Origin: Rachycentron canadum
Lineage: Eukaryota > Chordata > Actinopteri > Carangiformes > Rachycentridae
Assembly (NCBI GenBank): GCA_038496675.1
Contig: CM076668.1
Span: 2,090,891 to 2,154,890, forward strand
Direction: 5' to 3'
Length of the DNA: 64,000 nt
In this document: positions 38,307-51,459 of the stretch, one piece after another
Layout of the letters: each line of letters begins with the position of its first letter
Position numbering within the stretch: position 1 is the stretch's first letter
The notes under the pieces: generated by a model
The model's input: the letters and a program-made list of their open reading frames with translations, nothing else
The model's database searches: none
Told to the model about the DNA's origin: nothing
Program-made: the position numbers and the translations under genes

Positions 38307-40384
38307 TTTCTATACATTCTATAGGACGGGGCCACGATGCTGATGATAGGAGGCAATGTGATGATATAATTGAAGCTTATTTTGATGTAAAGTCTTAATG
38401 AGCTCTTAAGTGCTTTGATGGATGTTCAGAATTCCTGGTAGCAGATGCATTTGGTGAAGAACAACCAAACTGGGAAGTGAACTCATTCACATGTTTAATA
38501 AACATGTTACCTCTTCTGTCTTTGTGCAGAAGAGATAATGAGGCATGTATTAAATCTTCACCTCCTGCTGCTCTGGCCTTTCGGTTCGCGTGACAACACT
38601 CAGCTCAGATTTGTGAAAGTGTTTCAGAAACGTTTCTGGGCCGTCAGGATTATTCAGACATGAGACCAGCATGTCTGAAATCTCTCAGTAATTACTGCCC
38701 ATCTCCACTTCCTGCTCTGATAAGAAACGACTGGGGTTGGGGGAAGTTCAAATAGAAAACACCCCGTGCCTCTGGTCGTGTGCACCCTTCAGTCCGATAA
38801 CAGTCTCTTGAGATCACAAAGGCCAGAGAGGAAGGAGGAAAGATTTAAAGCAGCGCTTCGAGAATAATCTCCACTCTGCGACTGCAGGAGGAGCTCGCAG
38901 ATAAGGTCGGCCGGACCAGGGAAGAGCCGTGTGCTCCTGCTTTACTCTATTACTCTTAACTGATAGTGTTAAAAAAAAAAAAAAAAAAACACATTTCACA
39001 ACATTAAAAGGCTAAACTGATTCTGCTAGCGTTGCTGCTGTTGCTGAACATCTCCAGTGTTATTGTTTCCTTCCTCTGCAGTCTGTACTACCTACTACCA
39101 CTAAGATGTGAAGTCTCGGCACTAAAATCCACATCGTGTTTCAAGATCAAGCAGCAAACAAGGAGTTATCATACAAGTTAAATCAATAAATGATCCTTTT
39201 TTTCAGGCTTCAGGTAAAAACGTGAAAAAATATTTTCTATGTTGGAGAAATGTAAAAGAAAACTAGAAATCTAAGACTAGAGATCGCACGAGTTGTTGTC
39301 CCAACCCATGAGTACGCAGTAGACATTACTTCAGTATTATGTTTAAAAAGTATGATATATATTATTACATATTCAAAAATATCCACTTTGTCCAAAATGG
39401 CAAGGGATCATCTTCTGGAGAGCAGAAGTCAGTTTTTTAAACTTTATATCATGACGGTACAACTTGATAACTTGATCATGACCAAGCCAACAAAACATAT
39501 CAGAACTTGAGAGGCAGAGTATAGAGTCTAAAATCATCAGAGACTTCCACTCCACGCTCCTGCTCTTCTTCTTCTTCCTCCTCGTCTTTTTCATAAATAG
39601 TTCATGGTCACTTAAGCGTCTGACCCTGAAATTGCCCTCTTTTTGTGCAAGGAAACATGTTGTACCCAATGACTGCTGGCTCAAACATTTGCATTATTCA
39701 AAACGCATTATGCAAGTTATTCAGCAGGTGGGAACGCCCCCCCACTCCCCACCCATCGTCCCCTCCCTCCTCCTAACACTTTCCCTGAGGAATTCCTTAG
39801 TAAGTGTGTGTGTGTCTGTGTGCGTGTGGCACTCCGGGGTACTTTGGGGCACTCTGTACCCATTAGTCAGGGCAGGCAGACAGGGACATGGCAGCAGTGG
39901 AGCACAGGAACAAGGGGATTAGAGAGGGAGGAGACAGACTGGAAGAGAGATGGAGGGAGGCCAAAAATAGGTCCCCGGGTGCTAAGGTACTGTTGAAATA
40001 TTTGAGAATTTTCAAAGTGTGACAGAAAGCATACACACACGACAGTGGAAGAGCTAAAAGTGGGCAAACACCAGGTTGTTTTTCGGTTCTGAATGAAGTG
40101 TCCAGGTGCACACACTTGACCCAAGTCTCTCTGTAACAGAAACTCTCCATCAAACACAGCATCTGCAGTATCACTGTGCTGACTGAGAGTGTCATGAATA
40201 TTACAGCATATGCTGCAGACCAGTAGTTCTCCACGTGGGGGTCCTGGAACTATGATCTGAGTTTGTGGGGCTTCCCTCAAAACCCCCTGAAGGTGTTCAA
40301 GCTTTCCCTGAAGAGGTTTCAGGGGGTCTTGGCAGGGCTCAATGGGTCCACAGCAGGAGCATGCAGGAGAAGCTGCTGATATTT
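38307..40384. other. Unique DNA, no gene seen
   Basis: Poly-A near 38970. 40215-40340 ('ccagtagttctccacgtgggggtcctgga') resembles the start of a common fish dispersed repeat but is too short to place. Confidence 0.5.
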
Positions 40385-40696
40385 TATTCAGAACAAAAAA
40401 CCATCCAGTGAGCAGCAGCTCTATGTTGTTGACAGATGTCAGAGGTCAAATGGTGATGGTAGAACTAGAGTTTGGCATCAGCAGCAAGAATCCATGGACC
40501 CAACCCTCCTTGTGTCAACAGCCCATGAATGTCACAGTCTGTCTGAGGATTGTTGCTGACCACCACCTCTGTGATGTGGTAGGACAGGAGATCAGCAGCT
40601 TGAATGTGCAGCTGACAGACCTGCAGAGATGATGTGATGCAGGCGTGTTAACATGGAGCCTCAGAGGGAGCCTCAGAGTCTCAGAGGGAAGTTTCC
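40385..40696 (+). pseudogene. Second Tc1-like transposase fragment, internally deleted
   Basis: From 40456 to 40558 it is essentially identical to 17410-17512, and 40562-40694 matches 17588-17720. The bases between 'gttgctgac' and 'caccacctctg' are missing relative to the first copy, and most of the 5' half is gone. The frame still reads DVVGQEISSLNVQL, the family's C-terminal motif. Inactive. Confidence 0.8.
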
Positions 40697-41910
40697 ATCA
40701 AGGCATTTCTGTTTTTCTAGCTTTTGTGCTCTTTCTTTTCCTGTCTTCCTTTTCTGGTGTGTTTAATGAAAAGCTGTATGTATGTGTGTGTGTGCGTGCG
40801 TGCATGTGTGTGCGTGTGTGTGACGGGATGGTTTTTGTGGAGCAGACAAGGGACTGGCTTGGAGATTGAACAGGCATCATTCTCCCCCTTTATTACAGTT
40901 AAATGAAGGGATGAAGTGTGTGTGTGTGTGTGTGCACGTGTGCGTGTGCACGTGTGCGTGCGTGTGTGCGCCATGGAAGGGGGGTAGGTAGGTTTGGCAG
41001 GATTTTATGTGCCTCTGTGGACTGTGTGTGTAAGTGCATGCTGTGCTTCAGGGTGGAGTTGAAAACACACACATACACACACACACTCGCACAAAGTAAG
41101 ACACATCTCTGTGAATGTTTAAAATAATTACAGGCAGTTGACTGGGCACTGAACAGAATGGAAGTGTCACTTTGGGAAATTGTATTTTTATTTACTGCAC
41201 CAGGTCCCTGCCTGCATCAGTTCATGTGGAAGTGCCTTTTACACTATCTCCAAGTGTGTGTGTGTGTGTCTGTGTGCATGTGGCCTTTTGCAACACTTTC
41301 TCAGTGGAACATACATCAACACAAAACTTTTCATCAACAACAGATTAATATCCAGCATCAGGAGACTCCTGCCTTTGCCTTTGAGCAAAGCATCGTCCTC
41401 AGCACTGGAGGTACAGGTGCTGCACTGCGTCACCCTACTGTTCCTAAACAGGAAGAACACAAAGGATAGATTTCCTCAAGGTGACTCTGAAAAGCTGGCG
41501 TTCATATCCCATCACCGACTTTCCATAACTTTCCATACCTTTCCATAACCTTAAGCATACTGTAGTTGTCCTGTGCAAATACTGTAAAAAGAAAACATTG
41601 GCAATAGATATTTAAAAAAAAAAAAAAAACATGTTCAGGTGACAGGGGTCTGTTGTAAATCTCTTTTTGTAGCCGGACTTCATTTCTTGGTGTCATCCTT
41701 CCCACGGACCATGGAGCTCCATCTTTAATGGAGGATGCTTTGTGTGGCAGCTGGAATAGAGAAATTGGTGATGGGATTACATTTCAATTTCTTCCATTGT
41801 TTCCAGACACAAGATTTTGGAAATAAAAAGCTAGTTTATTATAGTTTAGTTATTTTATTTTATTGTTATTATATTCCAACAGTGGTTCTTAGGACTGGAC
41901 TGGACTGATC
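40697..41910. other. GT-rich unique DNA, no gene seen
   Basis: Compound GT/GC tracts at 40777-40822 and 40915-40970, CA near 41067-41090, and two TGCATG hexamers. No exon recognised. Confidence 0.5.
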
Positions 41911-42275
41911 GTCATAGACTTTATATAAAAGTGGATGTACACTCTGGGTCTGATGAAGCTGATACTGAAGAGCCTTAAACCATTTCTCTCTAATGACCAT
42001 CAGGGGGCGACTCCACTGGTTGTTAAAGAAGTCAGATTGTATTGAAGTCTATGGGCAAATGTCATATTGTTGCCTCAGTAAATGTTTTCCTAATGAGTTT
42101 ATGGTTTCTGTCTCTAGTTTCAGTCAGGTTACGCATTAGAGCGTGGCTACCTCGTGATTGACAGACTTTACCAAAGATGGCAACCTGTCTGATAATCAGG
42201 ATAGACTACAGAGCAGGTCAGATCCACCCCTCACTCCTCAGCTCCACCTTCTCCTCCAGATATGGTTTCTGCTGG
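41911..42275 (-). repeat. Repeat A copy, inverted relative to the 33 kb copy
   Basis: Runs from 'gtcatagactttatataaaagtgga' to 'agatatggtttctgctgg'; the CRE-bearing end is absent. Blocks 'gggggcgactccactggttg' and 'agagcaggtcagatccacccctc' are diagnostic. Confidence 0.8.
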
Positions 42276-43277
42276 ACACCTTTGTGTCTTTTGCATACAA
42301 TTAACTCAGATCAACATACCCCAACCTTGTCCAGCCCAGTCTAGCGTGGCTTTCAGCAAAGCAAGAGGCAAAAATTTGGTCATCGATGAATTGATCAGGT
42401 TTCAGGTTTCATTGTGGTTCCCATTCGACCCAAATCCCCTCATTTTCATGCATACTCTAACGCCCCACGCTTTTTGCCCAAATTGGCAATTGATTAGCAT
42501 ATCCTGAAAAACCACATGTGACAGGGCTCATTGATCAAGCACATGAATTGATGGAAACCACAGGATGGAGCACAGATGTGGACCAGTACATCCAGTTATG
42601 GAAATCCCATCGGGGGGGGGAGGCAGCATTTTACTCTGCTCCATTCAGCTCCACAGGTCTGGTTTCTTGTTCGCTGGGAAAGTAAACTTGTTCTGTTTAG
42701 GTGTTGATTCATTGTGGTTCTTAAAAAGCCCCTTTTCATCAAATCATTAAGAATGCAGTGTAAAAAAGGATCTACATGGCTAAAATAGGCCTCTTCTCAG
42801 GACACTGTGCATGTGTAGACAATGAGCTAGACTCTACTGTTTTACCGTTGTTTTTTCAGTAAGATTTTTTTTTTTTCCCCCACTGTGGGTCAGAGCTGTA
42901 AACACAACACAGACATTTATACAGTTCATATCAGTAACAACAGTCAGTCTCCTTGTGGCTCTGGTTTGGTCTCCTCCCTCTGCTTCTTTAGCTGCTACCT
43001 GCTCCACTAATCGGTTTGTTTGTTGCTGGACAGGTGGTATACAGAGGGTTTACCAGAGCCTGAAAACAGATCGAACCAAAAAATATTTCAGTTTCGACCA
43101 TAAAATGAATGAACTCAAACACCCTGTAGAGCTGAGGTAAACTGATCCATCCATGTGAGTGACATCTTTCACATTGCTCATAAGCATTTCATCCATTGTT
43201 GATGTATAAAAATTATCACTGCAGCTTTAGGTTTGGAGATCTCAAAAGTGTGCAGGTCTTTTAACCCAAGATCATTT
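42276..43277. other. Unique DNA, no gene seen
   Basis: Nondescript; a poly-G stretch near 42613 and poly-T near 42868. Confidence 0.5.
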
Positions 43278-43900
43278 CAAAGGTCCCATATTGTAGAAAG
43301 AAAGATTTCCCCATTTGTTTAGAAAGCAAATTATATGCTATGTAAATACTGTAAAAGTATTAAAGTGTTCCCTCTATGTGGAGAAGCACATTGCCTGTAC
43401 TGTGACTTAAAAACAAGCCATCACGACTTCTTTAACTTTGTGATGTCACGACTACACATTCAATGCCATCAGCCAATGCCCCCAGCATGGACCACCAGGG
43501 TCCACCGTCCATAGTTTTGTTGTTGATGTTTTAACTTGTATTAACAACACAACACCAAACAGTCATTCTGTTGCAGAACTAGCAAGCAAGACAGGAAGCT
43601 GATATATCAGCCCACCTTCCCAAGGATAGTAGACTAATATTAGTGAGTATTTTAGTCTCACTTTAGTTTGATCACCTTCTCATTTCATCCCTGGCCGACC
43701 AGCTCCATTTGTATTTTTTTACCTAGCTACAGTGGTAGGCTACAATCTGTTAGCTGTGGGCGGCATGGGCCTGCGTCACTCAAAACAGTCAACCAATCAG
43801 AAGAGAGGCGAAGGGACCTAAGAGAAGGAAAGCATAAAACTGCGATACCAATAAAACGGGAAATATAATATATAAAAAGTAAAATCTTTGACCTTTAAAA
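43278..43900. mobile_element. MITE-like element with related AAAGGTCCCATATT end
   Basis: Begins TCAAAGGTCCCATATTGTAG and ends CTTTGACCTTTAAA, an imperfect terminal inverted repeat. The interior differs from the 51.5 kb element but shares a 'gatgtcacgac' block and 'accaatcagaagagaggcg'. Probably a related subfamily. Confidence 0.5.
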
Positions 43901-45441
43901 AAAAAATTGACTGAACGGAGCTCTGTCCAAAGAGGTGAATTCACTCATATTAGTGAAATATTTTCCCAGCATCTGCCCCTGGAGTCACTAAGATGAGGTT
44001 TACTGACATACAGAAATCCTTGGTAATGAACTCATCTTCCATTGTGATGCCATTTGCTGTTTCTAATAAGTGAATAAGTTTCCTGCTTCAATTTAATCCC
44101 AGTGATGACAGTCCAGAGCAGATCGAGGTGTTTTGAACCTCACTGTGCTGGTCTGGGGTTTTGTGTGAAGAATACACAGAAAAGTGTGCGCTCTCTTTCT
44201 GGAGTTTAGTTTGCTTTAATATCGGTGATACTGATGCATTTTGACTTGTACATCGATTGTTCATTTTTTAAGTCCAAGTGGGATGTTGTCCCTGTCAGTT
44301 TCACTGCCCTCCCAAGCTCTTTGTCTCTCAGTGTCTGCCCCCCCCCCTCCCCCCATCCCTCTCACTCTCCCATCATTGCTCTCTGTCCTATCTCCCTTGT
44401 GTCTATTCTTCTGTCTCGCTGTCTCTCTCTGCCTTAGACAGAAAGAGTGCAGTGATGGAGAGGCCCTATGAATAATGTAGTGTTGTTATCACTCTGCTCT
44501 GGTTCCTTTTACAATGAATCGGTCTTAAAGCATCAAAAATTTACCAGGGCTTCTCTCTCCATTAAAGGGAACGGCTCCTGCAGAGGCCTGGGCCAGAGGC
44601 TTCAACAATACAACTTTACCCTCAAATACCTTGTTGGAGCAAAAGCAGATTCAGTATCACAAAATATCATTTATTTTCAGTGATATCCAACTTTTAATTA
44701 TCAGCTCTATTAAAGGATGATCACAACCTGAACCTGCCATGTGCATATGTTTTCCTGTGCATCCCCACGGCCTGTGTGAGAAATCCAGAGGAACAGCTTA
44801 TCTCACTCATTCGCACCAAATGAAAACACTGTTATTTGTCCTTATCCACCTTCGACTGAATGGGTTGGAATTGGGAGGGCTCGATTTCCCTGCCTCTCTT
44901 ATTCAGCTGTATCAGCACTGCCTCAATTGTACACTATTGATAAAGTCCCCTGTCCAAGGCACTCTCATTTGATTGAGCTGGCCACAGCCTATTTCTACAG
45001 CCAGGTTAGAATCATTTAGCCTAATAGCTTTCAGTGGCCACGGCTGACAGTCAATACAGTATGCATGCATGTGTGTGCGTGTGTGTGTAGCAGGTCAGCT
45101 TATGCTATCCGGAGAGCAATCCTATGGTTTAATACCCCTGAGGCTTTTTCACTTATTAAAGCGCAGACACACAGAGAAAGAGAGAGGGGAAAAAATACAA
45201 TCCACATGCAAACAAATACAGTCGCATTTCAATTTACCTGAGCACATACATGCACATAGATCCAAACGGAACGAGGCCGGTCATTCCGGGAATGAGAGCA
45301 GTGGCTCATAAGGGCTCCTGATATCTGGTCAAGTCCCATGGGGAGGTTGAAGATTGCTAATAGTTATCTAGCTGCTGTTGTCTCTGATCATAAAGCACTT
45401 AAGGCCCTGCTCATTCTCACGGCCTCCTCGTAATGACATCA

Positions 45442-45472
<31 letters not shown>

Positions 45473-45881
45473 TGTTTGCTCCAGCACAAGTGGACATCAA
45501 TGAAAACACCCAAACCAACAATTAATTGATTCCTCTAATATGTATTGTATCCAAAGCCTGATATATGTTACCCTTCTGTTAAAGACTCATCAATGAGCCT
45601 GCACTAGATCACATGATCCTTCATTACCATGGACATACACACTGTAGTTTTTTTTTTTTTTTTTTTAATTCAATCCCACACACAACAGCCTGCACTAAAT
45701 ACTCACAAGAGGACCTAATATGCTATCAGTGTTAATCCGCAAATGAAAATAGTCCCCGATAAATGTGTTATTTTCTCCTGTTATGATTCGCGTTTGTTAA
45801 AAACAACCGCATTCTTTTGTATTCTTTTTTTTATTTTCATTTGAATGATAAAGAAGACGAAGACAAAGAAAGTGATATAAC
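43901..45881. other. Unique low-repeat DNA, possible conserved block
   Basis: 44440-45060 is unusually free of simple repeats and contains ATGAATAATG, CCATTAAAGGG, GTGCATATG and TATGCATGCATG; it could be a regulatory element. GT run at 45442-45470. Confidence 0.4.
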
Positions 45882-46030
45882 ACAACACAACATTACACAG
45901 CAGCATAAACTATTACTGTGGGTCAAAACAACTGACGGCTTTTCTTATTGTTATTGATTTATATTTTGAGTTATTGAGGGGGAGAGAGAAATAGACAGAG
46001 AGAAAGGAAAAAAGACACTTTTTGAGGGAC
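45882..46030. repeat. Copy of the 29957-30090 spacer sequence
   Basis: Aligns with 29957-30090 over nearly its full length and, like it, ends at the 'aacatagactgtctat' edge of repeat A. Suggests these bases belong to a longer form of the element or to a duplicated segment. Confidence 0.75.
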
Positions 46031-46500
46031 TAACATAGACTGTCTATAAAAGAGGACGTAGACTCTGGGTCTGAAAAGTGAAGCCAGTGCTGTAGAGCCT
46101 TAAACCTTCATTCTCTCTAATGTCCATCAGGGGGCGACTCCACTGGTTGTTAAAGAAGTCAGATTGTATTGAAGTCTATGTGAAAATGTCCCTACTTCTC
46201 CTTGATTTATTAGCTCAGTAAACGTTTTCCTCATGAGTTTATAGTCTCAATCTCTAGTTTCAAGTCTTCAACACAACATGATGTTCACTTTTTAAATGAT
46301 GGCCCATTTAGAGGAAAATAGACCAGAAAGCAGGGGATGCATGAAAACATTGCTACTGTGTGATTGACAGACTGGACCACACAATCAGGATAGAGTACAG
46401 AGCAGGTCAGATCCGACTTCTCTTCCAAATATTTCTTTCTTTCTGGTTTCAAAAAAATCAAGCTGGCTTCAAAGCGGCATGGGGGACGTCACTGTGGGTT
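46031..46500 (-). repeat. Repeat A copy, inverted, near full length
   Basis: Runs from 'taacatagactgtctataaaag' to 'gggggacgtcactgtggg'; the CRE is reduced to GACGTCA. The roughly 150 bases to its left also match the spacer between the paired copies at 29.8-30.3 kb. Confidence 0.8.
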
Positions 46501-47493
46501 ACCACGTCGGGTCTGGGCAGAAAACCTACTGGTGGTAGGGGAATGGGAGGTGTGTGCAGTGTTACCAGTGGCTGCCTAAGAGTAAAAACACAAGAATAGG
46601 AGGTTCTAAAATTCGGCAACAAGGTTTATCAAACACTCAGCGGTGTTAAGTAAGTGGGATTAATAGTATGAAGGCCAACACACAGCAGAATAACTAGAAT
46701 AATATCTTATATTAAAGAGTAAAAGACTTTAAACTCTTTCTCTCTTTGCTCCTTAGCATTTGCCTGCACTGAAAAATTGCTGGACAAAGGATAAGAAAAT
46801 GACTTTTATTCAGGCTGTTTTTAAAATAATTTGTGAAAATAACTGGATAGCTATCAGGAAAAAGTGAAAGTACCAAATCGTATTATTTATTTTTTTCAAG
46901 TACTTAGTATATCCTGAGACCCTGTACCAGACTGGATTTTATAAAGTGAGTGTCTGTACAAATAAAATGACAAACACACTGGCAGAGCTTGCCAGTGTGT
47001 GTGTGTGTGTGTGTGTGTGTTTGTGTGACTACCCTGAACGTGTCTTCTTCTGCTGGGTGTGCCGGCAGTGTCAGTGGCTTTGTGCCGGGGTCTGATTGAA
47101 TCGGGCACACAGGCAGATTTACATATGTTTGCCATTGTTACGGGGTTTAGTGAATATCATGTAGCAGGCCTAGAGGGAGCTGGCAGCCAGCGGACCTGCG
47201 ACACACTCTGAATCCTAAACAGTCTCCTCTCCAGCAGCACCACCGCTCCACTCCTTCATGAACATGATTTCTCTTTCACTCGCTCTCTCTCCTTCTCTGT
47301 TGCCGACTTTCTTGCTCTGGCTATAGCTATCATCTCACACACATACACACACACACACACTCTCTCTCTCAGACACACACACACACAGGGGTTGGATCGT
47401 GGAGTGTCCCCGCTTGGCCAGCGAGGGACTGGGAGTGTCGGCCAATCTCTGCTCAGCCGAGTGTTAAATTAGATTCCGTTGCCTCTCTGTCAG

Positions 47494-47498
<5 letters not shown>

Positions 47499-47577
<79 letters not shown>

Positions 47578-47594
47578 CGTGCGTGCATGTGTGT
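47499..47594. repeat. (GT)n microsatellite with GTGC end
   Basis: About 95 bases, with GCGT units and a TGCATG hexamer at its 3' end. Confidence 0.95.
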
Positions 47595-47720
47595 CAAACA
47601 CTCATGCATAACTCACTCACAGGGACTGGGTCACTGTCACACACACATACACTAATGTTCATAGCAGGAGACCCTTCTCAGGGCATGTAAGTTTGCAGAA
47701 CTGAAGCCGTCCTCGTGTTG

Positions 47721-47721
47721 T

Positions 47722-47751
<30 letters not shown>
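47721..47751. repeat. (GAT)n trinucleotide repeat
   Basis: About ten GAT units. Confidence 0.95.
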
Positions 47752-47753
<2 letters not shown>

Positions 47754-48104
47754 ATGGTGATGGTGATAAAGATGCATGTAAAGCAGAGATGGCTAATATT
47801 TAGTTATTTGCATTGGATGTATATATGTACACATTTCTCTCTTTTGACTTATTCTCCATCTCTTTTCCTGTCACTGTGGAGGCCACTTGTTCATTTAATA
47901 ATTAGATAGTAATAAATTAAATTTAATGGGGAATTAGTGTCTTTTTAACAGGAGAATGTTGGAATGTATGTATTATGTAGTTTATTTGATTAGCCTGATA
48001 AGAGAAGAGTGTTGATCACCAATGTGAGTGAATTGATGACTCAACAGTATCAGTTTCTAGATGATGATACATGACAATGTCATTGTGTGTCTTTTGTAAT
48101 TTAA

Positions 48105-48242
48105 AGGTCCTAGTAGTCTAAAGGTTGATGTCCATGTCTTGGTTGATTATAAATCAGGAGATGTTTTGGTTCTAAAAACCACAAATATATCCTCCATCAA
48201 CACTGGACACTGGAGAAGTGTGAAATATGGGACCTTTAAGTA
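48105..48242. mobile_element. Short, rearranged copy of the TTAA MITE family
   Basis: Left edge TTTAAAGGTCCTAGTAG and right edge AAATATGGGACCTTTAA bound about 135 bases. The right half, read in reverse, gives the family start followed by the 'tatttgtggtttttagaacc' block. Most of the interior has been lost. Confidence 0.65.
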
Positions 48243-49426
48243 AACAATGACATTATTTTTAATCAGTTATTTTTAATGCTATAATTCAGAAAACAGTGGA
48301 GAGGCTCAGAGCCTTGACCTGAGCTCCAGAGAGAGACCTAAAAGAGGAGACGTCTACACTGGGATGAGCTTTGGTTCCTTAACCTCTCTCTCATCCACGC
48401 CACAAGCCCCGCCCACCTGAACCCACCATCCAGGGTTTCTTCTTGTTCGACTTCCAACTAAGCAACCATCTGCAGAGTAGACACCTGCTTCCTGTCTACA
48501 CAGACACACAAACCCAATGCCTTTGATGTGTGTAGTATGACCCATGGAGATCATTTCTGACACAGAGCTGAAACATTGGTCCGGATGGAGATTGTTTTGG
48601 CTTTAAAGTGAAATGTGGTCAGTCTAACGACATACAGTTCAGATTTGAGGCTCCTACAAACACTGGGTTCAGTTCTAGCACCAGGATAAACAGAAAACCT
48701 TTCAAAGAGGTGGACCACGCTGACTGCAGGGCCAAGTCTCATATATTGATTAACATGAAGTGTTGGAGCGACTCATGCTAAAGTAGAGCAGGTGTATTTG
48801 TCCTGTGTTTATTTCTTTTCATTCCACCCACCTCTGCCTCTCTTGAGGAGAGAGAACTTGTTAAACCTAATGAAGGTGGAATCCAGCAACGTTACTTTTA
48901 GTTTACTGACAAAATGTCTGCAGTGTTTTTTTTTTTGAGCGAGCGCTCCCTCTGCTTTCCTCCAATCTTTCTCTCCCTACGTATTTTTCCTTCTTTCCTC
49001 TTTCTGTCCTCTTTTCTGTCTAATGTCTGCAGTGCACATCAATATTAATCACTCCCTAAAGCAACAGGTTTCTGGCATGTTCGTACAGTCTGGCCAAGAA
49101 AGCTGCATTAGGCAAAAGCACTGCAGTCTGCACAAGCATGCACGCTACAGCCTCTCTGATGCCCAGGCTTTGTTGGTGGATGCTGTGTCTTTTACACACT
49201 TTTCCATCTCTTTTTTGTTTGTTTTTTTTTGCAGAAGAGGTGAAGTGACTGGCTTTTCATCTGTGTGTGTGTGTGTCTGTGTGTCCATGTGTGTGTTTTC
49301 ATGTGACTGGCTGATTAGCCTCCCTGGCTCTCTGCACCAACCGTCCTGACTCGTCTCCGTCAATCTGTAATAATTAAGCTGTAGCGATGGGAGTGTGACG
49401 GACCCGGACAGTGTGCCGAGCTGCAG

Positions 49427-49457
<31 letters not shown>

Positions 49458-50121
49458 TGCACAGTGTGTGAATTGTAGGCTTCATTTTGACTTTGGTCCT
49501 GTATCACATCTCTTCCGACTCCCCCTCTCACTCTAAGATCATTACAGTACATTACACCCTACACACATACACACACACACAGCGTGGTGCAGCAGGGGTG
49601 TGTGTGTGTGTGTGTGTGTGTGGGAAGGAGAGAGGGGGTTGTTCTGAAGCGTCCCTGCCCAGCAGAGAGCTGGGATAATGGTTGGTAGGGGTGGAGAGAA
49701 GCCCTGGGCTACTTTGGAAAATAGCTGAAGAGAAGGGAATCAATATTAGACATACACCCACTGTGCGTGCGTGTGCGTGTGTGTGTGCGTGCGTGTGCAT
49801 GCACGCAAACTTTTTCCCTGCAATGAATGAAGCTCTTTCTTTCTGTCTAATCTTCTCTGAAATAGACAAACAGTCAAGTGTAAATTAGCAGATGAGCTTC
49901 TGTTCCTCCTTCCTGTTGCTCTGCAGGTCAGTTCATCCAAACTAAATATTTCATCCCATCTGAGTCATAATTCAGCTATTGAACATAGAAACACCCCAAC
50001 ACTTCTTGCATGAATTCATTTATTCTGTTAAAGTTGCTGGATGAAGCGTTTCCTATAAAAATGACTCAATCGTTGCTGCAGATGTTTGGAGCTCTCAATC
50101 TCTCACCAGTGACATTCACAG

Positions 50122-50174
50122 TGTTTGTTTGTTTGTTTGTTTGTTTGTTTGTTTGTTTGTTTGTTTGTTTGTTT
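50122..50174. repeat. (TTTG)n microsatellite
   Basis: About 13 TTTG units. Confidence 0.95.
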
Positions 50175-50318
50175 GATAGAAGAATTACAAAATTGCTTGC
50201 TCCATCATGGCCATGTTCCATGTTGGAAGGGGTTTTTTCTATTGGTCCTTTTAGCATGAACTGATGTGATTCCCTAGTTGTAGAAACAATGAACCAATCA
50301 GAGCTTTGCAGGGAAGAT

Positions 50319-50345
50319 GTCGTCATCATCATCATCATCATCATC
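50319..50345. repeat. (ATC)n trinucleotide repeat
   Basis: About nine ATC units. Confidence 0.9.
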
Positions 50346-50876
50346 AGAAAGCTAGACAAGCACACATGACCACTGGACAGTGGACAGTCCTGGACAGTAA
50401 TTCCACCCCCCAACTGCTTGTGCGTGTGCGCGTGTGTGTGTGTGTGTGTGTGTCTGAGAGAGAGAGAGCATCATGCATGTGCATCATGTGTAAGTTGAGC
50501 TGGAGTCCATTAGACATCAGGCATGGTGCTCCACTGAGCCAAAGGAAAATAAACTCAATGAGGGAAAGACAGAGGATAGAGAAAGAGAGAGAGAGAGATG
50601 GGTGGCTGATGCAGAGAGATAGATGGAAATATGGAGGGAGAGAGGGATGGATAGTATGATTTAGCTGATAGGAGAAATCATTTACCAGCGCAATTTGTCG
50701 ACAAGGATCTGGGGATGTCTCAGTGTGTCAGCGCCTCAGTCACTTTGATTGATGATGGATGTTCACTGACTCTAACACTCGCTCTCTCACTCCGTCTCTA
50801 GCTCTCTTCCTCCTCAGCCTCTATTCCTGATCCCTCTTTGCTACCTAAACCCCAGCAGGGCAAACCCTCTGTGTGT

Positions 50877-50913
<37 letters not shown>

Positions 50914-51459
50914 CGTGCGCGCGCACAGGGAGATGTATCACACCTCAGCTCATGATTTAGGCATATTAAAATGAAAACTTCCAGGTGACGCATTTTCCCT
51001 GCAGCTCTCACTTCACACACTCCACTGCCATTATTTAACTCGACTGTCTTTGTTCATGGCTCACTGCTGGTGTGTCTGTGTGCATGTGTGTATGTTTGTG
51101 CTGCCGTATGTGCTTGTCTCCAGTGTGTGTATTGACCAGGTGGGGCCATATATCAGCTCAGCTCTTTATCAATGCGGCGAGGCAGGGAGGCCTATCGATG
51201 TGGCTCCTTGTTTTAGTGAACCAAGACTCGCCCCAGGCCACACGTCCACCCTGCATAGACTCTCAGATTAACAGTGAGAGAAATCAGCCCAGTGTATGGG
51301 AGCCATATTCAGAGCCAGTGGAAACCTGGAGCTTCTGTGTCCTGTTCCAGAAGTCAGAAAACCGTAATAGTAAAATCCTGCTCTACAGTATAAAATGCAC
51401 TTCACTCCATTTGTCAAGACAAGGGTGTATATTCCATAAAAAATGAAGTCATTGTTTAT

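Larger units (their letters stand above)
46501..51459. other. Unique DNA with microsatellites and a short MITE, no gene seen
   Basis: CA/GT runs at 46996-47020, 47340-47390, 49261-49280, 49428-49455, 49597-49622, 50423-50450 and 50879-50925. No exon recognised. Confidence 0.5.
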
